From Beaufortia kweichowensis (taxonomy: Eukaryota; Chordata; Actinopteri; Cypriniformes; Gastromyzontidae): a stretch of DNA of 64,000 nt. Below, piece by piece: positions 1 to 12,073 of this stretch (the stretch's first letter is position 1; the number at the start of each line of letters is the position of its first letter). The translations under genes and the position numbers were made by a program. A model generated the notes under the pieces. It was given only the letters and a program-made list of their open reading frames with translations, had not been told where the DNA came from and did not search any database. The DNA is taken from the NCBI GenBank assembly GCA_019155185.1, contig CM032809.1, positions 8,329,200 to 8,393,199 of the forward strand. The letters run 5' to 3'.

Positions 1-1057
1 ATAAAGATAGATCAAACTTAATGAAATACACCTACAACGTTACTAACAAATGTAAAACAGATTTAGGTATGGAAGGACCAAACAGTAAAGGGATTAAGCA
101 TTAAAAAGCATTAAAGCCGCAGTAAAAATATAAATAGAAATAGCACAGACGGTTTATGCCGACTTTGTCTAGTACTGATGACACATGCTGTAAAAATGTG
201 TATCTCAACATTTTAATGAAAATGTTGTTTTACAATAATATGTCTTTGTAGTTTCAGAATTCACTCAAACTTGTGTTTTCATGTAATTTATGATTTCATG
301 TTATGAAGTTGAAGCTTGGAGCATACTGTAAACACTAAAATAAAAAATATGACAAAATAGAAACAACACTGTATATTTGTCTTGAAAAATAGTTACTGTA
401 CATATATTTACCACAGCTAGAACAGGCAAATCTAACTATATTTCAATAAAATATTAGTATTTTTAAACTTTAAGTATTGTTATAACTGGAGATATTCTAC
501 AAAACATGAATCTATGCTAAAAAATTATCCTACTCTGTTCTACTTATCACCTATTTAAACAAGAATGTGTTGTCAAATGGTCCAAAGTTTTGCATAGAGA
601 CAATAAGTAGAATATACATTAAGCAGCAGTACAAACAAACATATTAATGCAGAAATATATGATATGCAAATAAACAATGAGTACAGCTACAATGGCCTTC
701 CAGGTTTTAGTATTCATTTTTACCACATTGGTAGAGATAATAGGAGCTGTGTCCCTGATTACACTTTATTCCGAGAAAGCACGTGACAAGAAAGCACGCA
801 AAAGTCTTTTGGTGAGTTTGGAACAGGATTGTTGGCTTAGAGCGCCATCTAATGGATAATACTTCAACAACTAAAATACATGTTGAAGAAAAACACATTA
901 TATGGTGATTTTTATGTTCTGAGACGCAGTAGTACCTTTTCACAATGTCCCATTAATAATTGAATAGCAGTGTGCTGTTATTAAAGTATTATCTTTTCAA
1001 ACGGAGCAGATTATCTATGAACTGTATGAGCACAAATCGAGCAGCAGTCATTTGCGC
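1..1057. other. AT-rich upstream flank of tapbp
   Basis: No gene can be supported here. The stretch is AT-rich, with only short chance reading frames that lack convincing splice sites or known domains. It may contain the end of a neighbouring transcript outside the window. A CTCF-like word is present at 841-855 on the minus strand (CCATTAGATGGCGCT). Confidence 0.5.
841..855 (-). promoter_or_regulatory. Possible CTCF-type site
   Basis: On the minus strand the word CCATTAGATGGCGCT resembles the CTCF core (CCA-x-x-AG-x-x-GGC). It lies about 350 bases upstream of the tapbp start. This rests on motif similarity only; binding is not shown. Confidence 0.3.
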
Positions 1058-1058
1058 A

Positions 1059-1090
1059 TGCGTCACAAACACTGAAAGTGAAACTGAAAC
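1059..1090 (+). promoter_or_regulatory. tapbp promoter: CRE-like word and ISRE
   Basis: The segment holds TGCGTCAC at 1059-1066, like the X2/site-alpha word of MHC class I promoters. It is followed at 1074-1090 by GAAAGTGAAACTGAAAC, a close match to the interferon-stimulated response element bound by IRF and STAT factors. It sits 105-136 bases upstream of the tapbp start codon, where a promoter or early 5-prime leader is expected. Interferon induction of tapasin is known in vertebrates; that this copy responds is inferred. Confidence 0.7.
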
Positions 1091-1194
1091 GCTGAAAGCT
1101 ACGCGGATGTTTTGGGGAAAATCCGTCGGGTGTTTAATACACCGAACAGCACAATAACCTGCAAAGAAGCATCATTTCAACCAACACAGCAAAA

Positions 1195-4100
1195 ATGTCC
1201 GAGATTTCGACCATTTTTAAGTTGTCTATTATCGCATTTACATTGTTTTTTGGTGGTAAGTACTCTTGGATTTTGTTCATTCAAATATACAGCTGCAACT
1301 GTGAATTGTTTGACTTCTTCGCTTCATTCTCGTATGTGATCGTGTTTAATGCTTTTGCTGCACATGTTTTAAATATATTGCTGTGCAGGAGTCTGTTTAC
1401 AATTAGAAAGACATGCAAAACTTATACAAACATGCTAATGAAATGAGACTTAACCCTCATGGAAACGTGTTGTAGTATATTTTACTATAGTAAATTGTAG
1501 TAAAATTCCTGTACGATAATGTTTTTGTACATTGCCATATTGTTAATATTGTAAAGTATACTACAGTTTTTACTTAAGTTCATCAAATTACTAGTGTTAA
1601 TACCACTGCATAGAATACATTAACAAAGTGTAGTATTTGCTATAATAATATACAGTATACTAAACTATACTACAATATATTGTAATATACAAATAATATA
1701 CACAACTATACTACACTGATTTTCATGTAGGATGAATATAATGCTTATAATCTCTTCCTTAGTATTTGGTTCTGGATGTCCAGTTCTGGAGTGTTGGTTT
1801 GTACAGGAGAAGCCGGGTCACAGAGGGGGTTTCTCAGTACCAATGAGTCAAGAGAAATCTCTCATGTTCATCACAACTGAAGACTACAGCGAAGAAACAT
1901 TATCAAAACTTCATCCTCCAGCAGATATCAGCCCATCCAGAGTTTACTATGTCACTGGTCAGTGTCAATTTGTGTTGATTTGTGAACTATATAATATGTA
2001 ATTTTGCAACCTAGTGTCTGAAACATGTAATTCTCTAGATCCAGCTGGCACGTTCTGCAGTTCATCACTGAATCCACCCAAAGGTTCTGTGAACAAACCC
2101 AAGTGTGAGATTAACCCTTTCATACCTCACGCCTCTATGGTCAGATGGGCAGCAGCTCTCACTGACTCACTTCAAAGTCCCATCTACCTGCAAGCTGATT
2201 GGTTCTCAGCGGCGGCACAAGGACTTGATGAGCAGCTGACGTTGTCCAATATTATGAGAGCACCCTCAGATACTAAAGAGCCAAATGGTAAGTAGCATAG
2301 TTTCTCATATTTTGCAGAATAAATAAGCTATGTTTTTACAATATTCAATCATGAAATTAAAAAGTTCATCTGTGGATAGTTGTATAAATAAATCCATAAA
2401 TGATGTTCATTAACACGTGTTTTAGTAGCTTACACTCATAAATATTTTATTTAGGAATCAATTTATTTATTTATAAATGGATAGTTCACCTAAAATTATG
2501 TAATAATTTACATCATTTAAACCCTGTATATGAGTTTTGTATATAACACAAATAAGATATTTTGTAATTATGCTGGTTACCGGCACCCATTGACTTCCAT
2601 TGTACCTCATACTATGAAAGTGAATGGGTGCCAGTAACCAGCGTTACTGAAGTGTTCTGAGGAAACAAGAAAGTCATACAGGTTTGACATGACATGAGGG
2701 TGAGTAAATAATAAAATAATTTTTGAATTTTTGGGTGAACTATCCCTTTAATATCTAGAGTGGCATGGCAGATGTATACTAGTATGTGATTATGGTCTTA
2801 AAAATATATAAAAAGACAGGAATTAAATGTTGGGTTATGGTTGGGTCACATTTATCTTTTTTCCCCTCACTTTTGTTTTCCTATCTCTTTTTAAAAGTAA
2901 TTCTCAGTGTCTCCAGTAAGACTCCAGTGGTTCGCTCTAGACTAGGACAGCAGGTTCTTTTGGACTGTGGGTTCTGGGTAGACCCATCATCTCCAGTTCA
3001 CGGCTCTGGTTTCTCTATTGAATGGCGCTATCAGTTTCGGGTGAAGGACGGCTGATCATCGCCTATGATGGCAAGAACGATCGGGTTTGCTGAGACATCA
3101 GAGACAGGAGCTGATTTTGACATCACTGCCCTCTATGAGACTGGAAATGCATCTCTGATCTTGGAGGAGTCTCAAGTGAGACACTCTGGAACGTATATCT
3201 GCACAGTTTATCTGCCACACCTGCTGGCACAGGTAGCTGTGGACCTGCAGATCATCGGTAAGTTAATTTTCTATATTTGTTTTATAGATTATAAAGACAT
3301 ACAGGAGTGTAATCACAGTGTCTTTCTCTTTCTTGTGTCTTTCTAGAGCCTCCATCCCTCTCCATCTACCCTTCCCCTCTTCCTCTGCTTGTACCTGGTC
3401 AGGTGGTTGTGGCGCAGTGTGAGGCATCTGGTTTTGCTCCTCACACTCTGGAGCTGAACTGGGAGTTCACTGGGGCTGATGGGAAGTCACGCTCTCTGGG
3501 TCAGGGAAGTGTGACGGGTCACAGACAGGCACCTGATGGCACATTCAGTCAGAGTACCCGTCTGGAGCTGGACTCGGGGAAGCTGAGACTCGGCCGTGGC
3601 GGTGAGATCACCTGTGTAGCCAAACATGAAGGAGAAATTAGACGAGCTAGTGCAACACTCAATGTGATCGGTGAGTCATCTGTCTGTCCTGTTCTCATTA
3701 TGCATTCATGGAGTAAATATATCAGGATGTTTACCAGGTCTTTATTTTCTGTCGTGTTGATATCAGGTGTTAGTGCTCCCTCTATTGAAGACTCTATGGC
3801 AATGGTTGCTGTGGCTCTTGTGCTTTATGGAGTCATAAAAGTTCTTTACTGGACATTCAGTTCTGCTGGTAAGTTTATTCAGCATGATCTTTATAATGCT
3901 TTATTACTTGCATCACAGATATCCTCGTTACAAACAACTGCACTTACATTAAAATGATCACTTCTCTAGTCAAAAACCTTAACCTCTCCCATCCAGCTAG
4001 AATATGCACATGCTAAATATGCTGATCATGTTAAGACTAAAATTATGTTTATGGTTTGGAATGCCTGGGAATGTATTAATTATAATAATGTGTAAATGGG

Positions 4101-4278
4101 GATGTAAACACTTTTACTCTAACTACGTTTCTGTTTTCATGTAGATTCCAGTGACACTGCACTAAAGGATAAGGTACATTACATTGTTTTCAAATATAAT
4201 TGACAGAGCCTTTAATTGACAGGTAAATCTAACGGGCCTTTTTTTATGTTTCATCATCTTTTGCAGAAGGAAAAATAA
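1195..4278 (+). CDS. tapbp: Tapasin (TAP-binding protein)
   Basis: Tapasin is an ER membrane chaperone that bridges MHC class I heavy chains to the TAP peptide transporter and edits the bound peptides. Eight coding exons fit by splice site and phase: 1195-1255, 1763-1957, 2039-2287, 2898-3257, 3347-3670, 3767-3868, 4145-4173 and 4267-4278, giving about 443 residues, the usual length. Exon 1 encodes a signal peptide. Exon 4 carries an Ig-type region with cysteines in LLDCGFWV and YICTVY. Exon 5 is an IgC1-type domain with QCEASGF and ITCVAKH. Exon 6 is the membrane segment, roughly residues 406-426. The tail ends in KKEK, an ER-retrieval dilysine signal. Exon 4 has a one-base deletion near 3041 and a one-base insertion near 3085 that cancel but leave an in-frame TGA at 3053; sequence error or a null allele are both possible. 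Synteny with daxx supports the call. Confidence 0.93.
1470..1720. repeat. AT-rich tract of 'tactatagta'-like words in tapbp intron 1
   Basis: Intron 1 of tapbp holds many partly palindromic variants of 'actatagtaaa', 'atactacagt' and 'tatactacaat'. It looks like a degenerate low-complexity or palindromic repeat. A similar word cluster lies at 56070-56240. No coding potential is seen. Confidence 0.45.
2479..2745. mobile_element. MITE with 12-base terminal inverted repeats
   Basis: The element starts with GGATAGTTCACC (2479-2490) and ends with its exact reverse complement GGTGAACTATCC (2734-2745). An inner pair, 'ctggttaccggcacccatt' and 'tgaatgggtgccagtaacca', is also inverted. At about 267 bases without a reading frame, it is a non-autonomous foldback-type DNA element in tapbp intron 3. 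Partial relatives occur at 8726-8875 and 12074-12260. Confidence 0.75.
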
Positions 4279-4606
4279 ACCTGGTCATGGAAGTGGTATT
4301 ATGTGTCTTCTTATTGTGGAGCTCCTGATTTTTAAGATTCCTCTTAAAAGCTGAATAGTCTGCTGTAAAACTATAAAGAAACTTGTGCTGTAAATAATTC
4401 CCAGAATATTTGTATGTATTTCCATTTTGGCTCAACATTGTTCAAAAATGTTTAACTATTTGACTTCCTGTTTTGACCAGAAGTGAGGTAAATTTGACAA
4501 AAGTGTTTTTGAGGACTTTATGATGTTACATAAAATTGCTTTTTAAAATTTTAAAAATGCAAAAGGTTTAGTGGTAGTCTTTAGAAGTTATATTGATCTG
4601 TAAATA

Positions 4607-4739
4607 ATAAAAGAAGTCCTGAATAGGCAAAGAAAGACAGTGCAAAACGAAAAAGAAGTCTATGTTTGTCTGGGTTGGGTCTCTATCTGTTTTTACATTC
4701 AAATATTTTAAAGCCTCTTGTCAGAATACTGAAAATAAA
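4607..4739 (+). terminator. tapbp 3-prime UTR with poly(A) signals
   Basis: AATAAA hexamers occur at 4607-4612 and 4734-4739, within 500 bases after the tapbp stop. Either could direct 3-prime end formation. Which one is used cannot be told from sequence. Confidence 0.5.
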
Positions 4740-4859
4740 AACCATTACAACATTTTTGGAGTTGTGTCTGAAATGTATTTTGTGTTCTTTATTTTGTTTT
4801 GGGACTCAAGTTTAAGATTTTTTTGTTTTATAAACAGAACATTGTTGTTCATGTGAATT

Positions 4860-6220
4860 CAGAGCTTTAAAGAGGCCAGACTCTTACCTGTCTGCTTTCA
4901 TATCCTCATGCAAGATGCAGAAGATGTGTTACATTCTTGAAATATACTAATATAGTGTACAGCATGTAACATAAAGGCACCTGATGAACATTTAATTATT
5001 GTCTTATAAAGGAAATTACAACTGCACCAGATGTTTTTTTACCGGCTTCTTAGCAGTTTTGTATGTCCATCAAAAGACTGAAAATCTGTGAAATGTTGAC
5101 GAGGTATTGCAATCTCCTGATCTCTGCGCGGCGCTGATAAGCTTTCAAATAAACTATCTGCGTAGAAAACAGACAACAGAAGAAACGTGAATTGCTCAGC
5201 CAATGAGCGACGAGTTTACTGGCCGCCAGCGAATCAGCGCTCCTCATGTTGAGCTGTACACATTTCCTGCGCTGAGTTTCAGGATCAAAGCGTGTAAGTT
5301 GTTTTCTTTTTGTCTGAATATACATCGATCAAGAACGAGCTTTTTGACCAATCTTATATTAAAGTGTTTGTTCAGATTGTGGGCAATTTAACGTGTTATT
5401 AACGTGACACGTGATTTCTGTTTTAAGGCATTTAAAAGGAAAACGAAAGACAAGATTTACATGACCGATTGTAGTTTCAGATCAGCAGACAGTCTCACCA
5501 AAATGATTATATTTATTTTCATATATAATATTAACACATAAGATTATTGTAGTGTCAAGGTTTCATTGTGTCAGTTGTCCACACAATCTGTTTTTTTTGT
5601 GTGTTAAAAACAATATGTACAGTGGTAAACATAGTTACCGCCTGAATGCTATAATGTGTCACATAACACAATTTAAATGAATTTTAACCTGAAATCTTGA
5701 TGCTAAAATAATTATTTGCCAGTTACTTTTGCAGTTTTTTGATCTTGTATATATTAAGTTCTGCTTTTTAAATTCTCCTAAACATAAGTATTAAGATGAA
5801 TGTGTTGTTTTTTAGATAAATTTGAAGACAGAGGTTTAACTTGGATCCATGTTAAAGGTATGTCAAAAACTAGATCAATAAAAGATTAAATGTTTATTTT
5901 TTGTCTGATATACATCATGTTTTCTTAAAACACTATTTGACATGTATGTTTGAATTACATATCATGTTTTTAAATACACACACCATATAGTACATACTTT
6001 TTATTAGCTTTACCATTACCATAGCAAAAATGCACTTGTTAATATCATGATATTGCTGAATTAAATGTATCTGGTCTCTCTGCTTATAATACATCTACAT
6101 TGCACAGTGGGTGAAATCACAAGGACAATCTTGTGTTTACAGGTATTGGTGTAGTTGAAATGCTGCTCTGACACCACCTCCTTCATTACTCCCCAGCAAA
6201 TTCATCCAGCTCCCTTCCGG
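4860..6220 (+). other. tapbp-daxx spacer and daxx 5-prime leader
   Basis: The start of daxx is likely a non-coding exon in the GC-richer stretch around 5130-5292, ending at a good donor (gtaagt at 5293). The next acceptor (ttacag) precedes 6143, where the exon with the daxx start codon begins. The rest is AT-rich intron with nothing recognised. Confidence 0.5.
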
Positions 6221-9200
6221 ATGGCTGGAGCAGTGATGGACAGCATTGTGATCCTCGATGATGATGATGAAGAACCTTCCACATCTACATCCTGTTCTCG
6301 AGCTCAGAACCACCAGCCAAGAACACCTCAGACAAAACAACAGCCACAGCCGACACACATCACACAGTCTCCATTTGCCACCGCAAAGAAAGAGACTTGT
6401 GTCCTAAAAGTGGAAAATGAAAAACTGTTCGCAGAGGTATGTCTGTTATGTTTTACATTTTGCACATATTATACCTTCAGTGTAGTTAACAGGAAAAAAC
6501 ATTTGATTTACTTTTCCTTTTTTCCCCATTCAATCTCTTCACTTGTCCTGGCTAAACTCAACCTCGTCCAGTTTGTGGAACATTGTGCAAAACATGCCAA
6601 TGATCATCCGGAGGTCATGCCCTACCTGCAGTCCAGATACTCCAAGGCCCTGCCTACATTTCTCTCATCGGTGGAGTTTCGTAACACGCTGGGCCGCTGT
6701 CTCACACGGGCACAGGCAAACGCAGGCAAAACCTTTGTCTACATTAATGAACTCTGTACAGTTCTTAGGCAGCACACAGCTAAGAAACGGACCTCCATAC
6801 AACCCCTTCCTTCTGAGGGGAAAACAGAGGAAAACGGAGGGGATGTAACACAGGAGGAACAGGGTAAAGAACAAGAGGAAACACAGGAGGAAGAGAAGAA
6901 AACAAAAAGGGCTTCAAGGAGACAGGTATTAAAATACACTCCATCAAAACTCAGTTTCAGTTGCATTTTTTTCCCCTTTTACTCTCGTGGTTCTTACATG
7001 ATCTCAAAGCATCTGTTGTGTTTTAATCTACTGCTTTATTTGAGTGTTTATTTTAATAAATTTAGTGAGTGGTATAAGTGGACATTCAGAGACAAATATT
7101 GTTCTTCCACTCTTCTTTCTCTTCTTTTTTCAGATAGCGTACCTGGAAAACCTTCTGAAGGTTTATAATGAGGAGATCAAACGGCTTCAGGAGAGAGAGT
7201 TGAGCGTGGAGGATCTGGAGAAAGAAGATTCGAGTTATATTCAAGAGCACAAGCTAAAACGCAAGGTAAAAATGTCCTGCAATTTAATATCCATCCCTGT
7301 TTTCATTGTTCATCTCAGATTTATTATTTGAGCTGTCAGGTACAATTTCACTCAACATCAATTCATTTGACATCAGCCCATGTAAAGATAAGTATGTGAA
7401 GTTAGTCTTAAACGTTTGTTAATGCATTACATTCAATGCATTCAAATGAAATGAGTGCTTAACCACATGACATGAGTTTGTTTGCATTTAATGAGGACTT
7501 TAATTAGATTTCATTCTTGATTTTTCTCTTAGATGATGAAGATCTATGAGAAATTATGTGAGCTGAAGGGTTGTAGCACACTGACGGGTCGAGTGATCGA
7601 GCAGAGGATTTCCTACAGTGGAACACGCTACCCAGAGATCAATAAAAAGGTTCTTTTTGCATTTATTGTCACTATTATCAAGGGGTATTAAGATCAGATT
7701 AAGATAAACTTTGCCAATTGTATCTTACCATATATCATTTTTGTCTTCAGATTGCACGGTACATTAACAGCCCTGAAGTTCTTCACAATCCTCCAGACTA
7801 CACAGATATCCTGCGGGTGGTGCAGCGCGCCAATGACCGTTACAATCTCCTGCTCGCCCGCAAACAGATAACTCAGATTGCCCAGGAAGCTTTCAGAGAG
7901 ACGGGCAACAAACTGCAGGAAAGACGCCACCTCGACATGGTCTACAACTTCGATCCCACCTCACGGATTTATACAAACCGAGTAATTTCATTTGGTTACT
8001 GTCTAATTGAGCTAGAGAAGATAAGCTTCATTTGTGGCCATTTGTAAACTTTTAGCCTGAAAATTGTTTAATGTTTTGTCAAGTTCACTGGCAGTATATA
8101 GATGTTTATAGGTAGAATTTGGAGCTGATTTTTCTCCATTTTTCCTCAGCGTTAGATCCTGCCCTCTGTGACCAAACGCTGCATCGCAAACTTCGTTCCA
8201 ATAGGGACATGGCCATCAGCAACCTGGAGGAAGTGATCAACAAATACGCCATTAAACAGGAGGACGTGGAGGTAGAGGACATAAGAAAAAAGCAAGAAAA
8301 AGACAGACAGAAAAAAGAGGTATGAGCAGATACTTTTAATTTCTAAGGCTCAAAGGCTCAAGAAAAAATGTTACTCCAATATTGAGTCTTGCCATCTACA
8401 AAACTGCTGTTCTTCTCTTTAATTGATGTGTATCACCCTTAAATATTGCAAGACAATACATTTTTCTGATTAACTTGAAGGATCAGTCGGCTTAAACAAA
8501 TAATGCTTCACTGTTTCTCCATATGGAACTACTGTCTTTCCATCCTTTACATTTACAGGGATTAAACGGGCAGCAGGGTGACAGCAAAGAGAAAGAGAGC
8601 GAGGAACAGGATAAAAAAGAGGAAGAGGAGGAAGAAGATGGTGAAGAAGAGGACGATTCTTCTGACCCTGATATTGAAGAGGAGATCCAGGCCAGCCAGG
8701 CACAAGTTGGTCAAGGTAAAAAATAGGATAGTTCACCCAAAAATAAAAATTGTCATCATTTATTCACCATCATGTCATTCCAAACCTCTGTATGACTCTT
8801 TGTCTGTGTAACACAAAAACAGATATTTTGAGAAATGTGTGAGTGGTTCTGTGTTCATGCAGTAGACATCCAACATTCATCACCAACAAATATCATCTTT
8901 CATGTTCTGCCGAAATTGATACAAAATATGCACAATATGGCGTTAAAAAACAAATTTCACATGTTTCAGATGACGATGAAGAGGACATCGAAGAGGAGCA
9001 GTTAAACAACAGTGACAACGACCAGCCAATCACTGAGACCTCTCCTCCATCAATCAAATCTTCCATCCAGGATACAGAGGAGGATCACAATGACCAGCAG
9101 TCTCCAGTCAGCAGCACAAGTGAGCCGGTCGCCACGGAAACAACCACAGATGCTGGAACAACTAAACAAAACCATCAGTCCCCGGAGGGCATCAGCCAAT

Positions 9201-10366
9201 CAGAGGCAGATAACTCTTTACCTGTCAATACAGAGCCCAGTTCCTCTAATCACTGTACACCTGTGTCTAACAGCACTAATAACTGCACTGAAGTCACTTC
9301 CACCAATCAGGACTCGTCAGTCGGTACGAGATCGGCCAATTGCAGCCCGCTACCTCCAAGTCCTGTGCTGATAGATGAGATGGGCAATTACAGGAAGAGG
9401 AAACGCACCTCAAGTGGGAAACGCATCACTGCTCATAATGGGAACAACACGCAGGACAGCAGCAGGTAACAACGTACCTAAAATATAAATTCTCACAGAA
9501 TGTATTTATAACCAATATATTGAACCACCTGGTCCAGACAAATCAGTCTGTGCTCAAGTTTTCTATTTAAAAAAATGGGAATATACATGAGTTATGAATG
9601 TGACAAAAAAGAACATGTTTCTGAGAGGCAACAAACTTTGTAGGATTCCTGTGATTTAAAATGCACAAACCAGAAGCAATAATACCCAACAAATGAAGAA
9701 GAGATGACTCTTTAAGAAAAAAAAAGAGTTAATTTTCTTTCAATTTTCATGTGTTTATTTATAAGGAATATGGACTGTTATGGATGTGACAATTTTAAAA
9801 ACAACACTTGAAAAATCACGATTTAAACAAAAAATGCTTTAAAAACTTTGAGAAAGACCTCACATGAGTATTTCAACCACCAAATGTTGATATCCGAATT
9901 ATCAGTATGATGAAACCTTTAGTAAAAATGTTTTTCATGACAAGGTTGACATTTGCGTGGTTCCTATTTATCTTCTTGCTTTGAAATGGCTTCAAAATAA
10001 TCAGTTTGACCAAAAAAGTACATTAAAAATGTTCGTAAATACAGTAACATTGTGTTGTTGTTGTTGTCAGTTACTGTGATATACCTCTGGATATGGGTGT
10101 GATCTGCATTCCTGAGCGGGTGGATTTAACCAGGGTAACAACTCCAACTCAGGACAAGAGCTTACGGCTCACACCTCCACCCAAGAAAAATAAGGTGACT
10201 GTTTGTGTGTAAAATGACCTAAAAAGATATTCCGCTACTTGAATGTTTTTATTCTTTATTGTAGCATTACATCTACTATAACCTGCTATTGTCTGTTTGT
10301 TCACAGGTGAACGTGGCGACTCAATGTGACCCAGAGGAAGTGATTGTTCTTTCTGATTCAGATTGA
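6221..10366 (+). CDS. daxx: DAXX, H3.3-H4 histone chaperone and co-repressor
   Basis: DAXX deposits histone H3.3 with ATRX and works in PML bodies as a SUMO-dependent co-repressor. Ten coding exons fit: 6221-6436, 6572-6925, 7134-7265, 7533-7649, 7751-7981, 8150-8319, 8559-8715, 8970-9465, 10071-10194 and 10307-10366 (about 685 residues once one lost base is allowed for). Seen: an N-terminal SUMO-interacting motif DSIVILDDDDEE; the helical-bundle domain (HANDHPEVMPYLQ, YVYINELCTV-like FVYINELCTV); the histone-binding region (LTGRVIEQRISYSGTRYPE, LQERRHLDMVYNF); a Glu/Asp-rich stretch in exons 7-8; and a C-terminal SIM, VIVLSDSD. A one-base deletion near 7951 shifts the frame just after VYNF; the family frame resumes through the exon at 8150. 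The start ATG at 6221 is the first in frame after the acceptor; 6236 is an alternative. Confidence 0.93.
8726..8875 (+). mobile_element. Partial MITE-type repeat (GGATAGTTCACC family)
   Basis: It begins with GGATAGTTCACCC and continues with 'gtcatcatttattcacc' and 'gtatgactctttgtctgtg', words shared with the right half of the 2479-2745 element read on the other strand and with 12074-12260. The far terminal repeat is not seen. It lies in daxx intron 7. Confidence 0.6.
9483..9965 (+). repeat. Unclassified interspersed repeat, copy A
   Basis: This copy lies in daxx intron 8. It shares long stretches, including 'agaagcaataatacccaac', 'ggactgttatggatgtgac' and 'cacatgagtatttcaacca', with copies at 37205-37540 and 61727-62160, in the same order and orientation. 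No long reading frame, terminal inverted repeat or tRNA-like head is apparent, so the family cannot be named from the sequence. Confidence 0.7.
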
Positions 10367-10702
10367 GCTCTGGATCACATTCTGCTTCCTGATCCAACAG
10401 TGCCTGCCAATGTGAACATAAACACAACTTTATTTCATGTTTTTGGGAACTCATTATCAGGTTTTGAACTGATTACACTTGCAATGCCATGTCATAGTTT
10501 TTTATACGAGCAAAGTGCCGTCATATTCATTTGTGCTTTAGACATATTTTTGTACATTGGAGAAGGGTTTGCCTCTAAATATTCTTATTACAAGGGTTTA
10601 TCTTGTATTTTATTTATGTCTTTAGTGGAGGGTTTGACAGCAATCCTCATTTGTTCCAAGAGTTATAAGGGAAAACTCGCAGGGACGTTCCCTGCTAATG
10701 TC

Positions 10703-10708
10703 AATAAA
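10703..10708 (+). terminator. daxx poly(A) signal
   Basis: AATAAA occurs 337 bases after the daxx stop codon, followed by T- and GT-rich sequence (ttatttgttggtaagtgttg), which suits a cleavage site near 10725. Confidence 0.6.
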
Positions 10709-11750
10709 TCTCATTTTATGTAGAGTTTGATTATTTGTTGGTAAGTGTTGTTTTCCTTTTGCACATAGAGTTATGAACAACTTGCTTTTAAACAAACCTT
10801 TAAAGTCATTAAAGCTGTAATTTCAAAGTACAGTGTTCAAAAAACTACTTTCAGACTAAAAATCAAAAAAGGGACGAGTCATAATTTCTGTTTCTTAAGT
10901 TACTTTATTAAGTTACAAAGTTATTTTTCTAAATGTTGTATCTTGTGAAACCATTGATGTACTCTGTCTACATCAGAAAATTGCTTCGTCTGATACTGCC
11001 AAACTATAGATTGTGTAATTTAATGTCCAACAGTTGAATAAATGCAACACTTTATTTTTCAATACAAAATACAGATGTTTCTAACCAGATTACTCAATAA
11101 GCGAGCCACTGAATCATGCTTTTCCTACATCGTTTTTTAATTACATTTGAATCTTCTCTACTTCATTATTCTCACTAATCTGAAATGCACACTGGTTTCA
11201 TATGAGAGAAAGTGGAACGTGTGGATCATACACGGCTATGTGAGTCACAACCTTCAGATAAAGATTTATCATAAGATACAGTAAATATTTACATCAAAGT
11301 TTGAGGTATGTGGTTCTGGGCAACATATTTATACATGATACAACTATTGATTTGTGCATTTATATATCAAAGAATCCATTTCATTTGTCACTTCAAACCT
11401 CAAGCACAGAGACAGTCAAATCAAGAGTCTTGAATAGATCACCCACGTTTTGAATGTACAGTTTTATAACTCATTCAGTTCCAAACATTCACACTCATTT
11501 GGCATTTCATTTCCTTTTTAAAACATCGCAAATCTTGTCACAATAGCCTTCATGGAAGGCAAACTCTTATAAATTACTAATAGAAATGTCGGCTACATCT
11601 AAAGTCCAGCTGAAGTTCAGTAGTTTAGTGCTTGGGTCTAATCTTATCTCTGAATGACATGTTTTAATTAGTCATGTGTATGCTGTTTGGTATCCCATAA
11701 TATGTTTTTTGGGTCCCAAGCAGTATTGTGAGGTACTGGTAGGTAAGTAA

Positions 11751-11862
11751 AATGTTCCTGTAGCTCAATTATTATGGGTTTGATCCCCATATAAAACACA
11801 TACTTAGAAATTAAGAACTGACTGATTTGGATAAATGCATCTGTCAAATGTGTAAATGCAAA
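11751..11862 (+). mobile_element. tRNA-derived SINE remnant
   Basis: A tRNA-like head (tgtagctcaatt, then the B-box-like gggtttgatcccc) is followed by a tail containing 'tttggataaatgcatctg' and 'caaatgtgtaaatgc'. This is the tail found in common teleost SINEs (V-SINE/HE1-like, by memory). Related pieces are at 16925, 27916, 35130 and 51215. Confidence 0.6.
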
Positions 11863-12073
11863 AGCAAGGAAAAAACATATTTATGGGAGGTATGGGATGT
11901 CTTGGAATTTAAGAAACAAAATATGAAAAAAAAAAACAATGATAACCATATTGTTGGTCAATTTTGTGCCCCTCAATAATGTTTATGTTGGTGATGAGTC
12001 TGGGTAAATCAACATGTATATTAAATTAATTTAATAGTTAATTAGATCCAACCACCTGCATGACACTAAACCT

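Noticed and set aside
677..859. A 60-codon frame with a hydrophobic stretch upstream of tapbp
   Set aside because: It is in AT-rich DNA with no splice partner or conservation I can recognise.
3041..3094. A 54-base GT...AG segment in tapbp exon 4 that could be called an intron
   Set aside because: It is below the usual vertebrate intron size and would remove conserved tapasin residues; two one-base indels explain the frame better.
6155..6220. A longer daxx N-terminus starting before 6221
   Set aside because: There is no ATG in frame between the acceptor at 6142 and 6221, so the upstream frame is leader.
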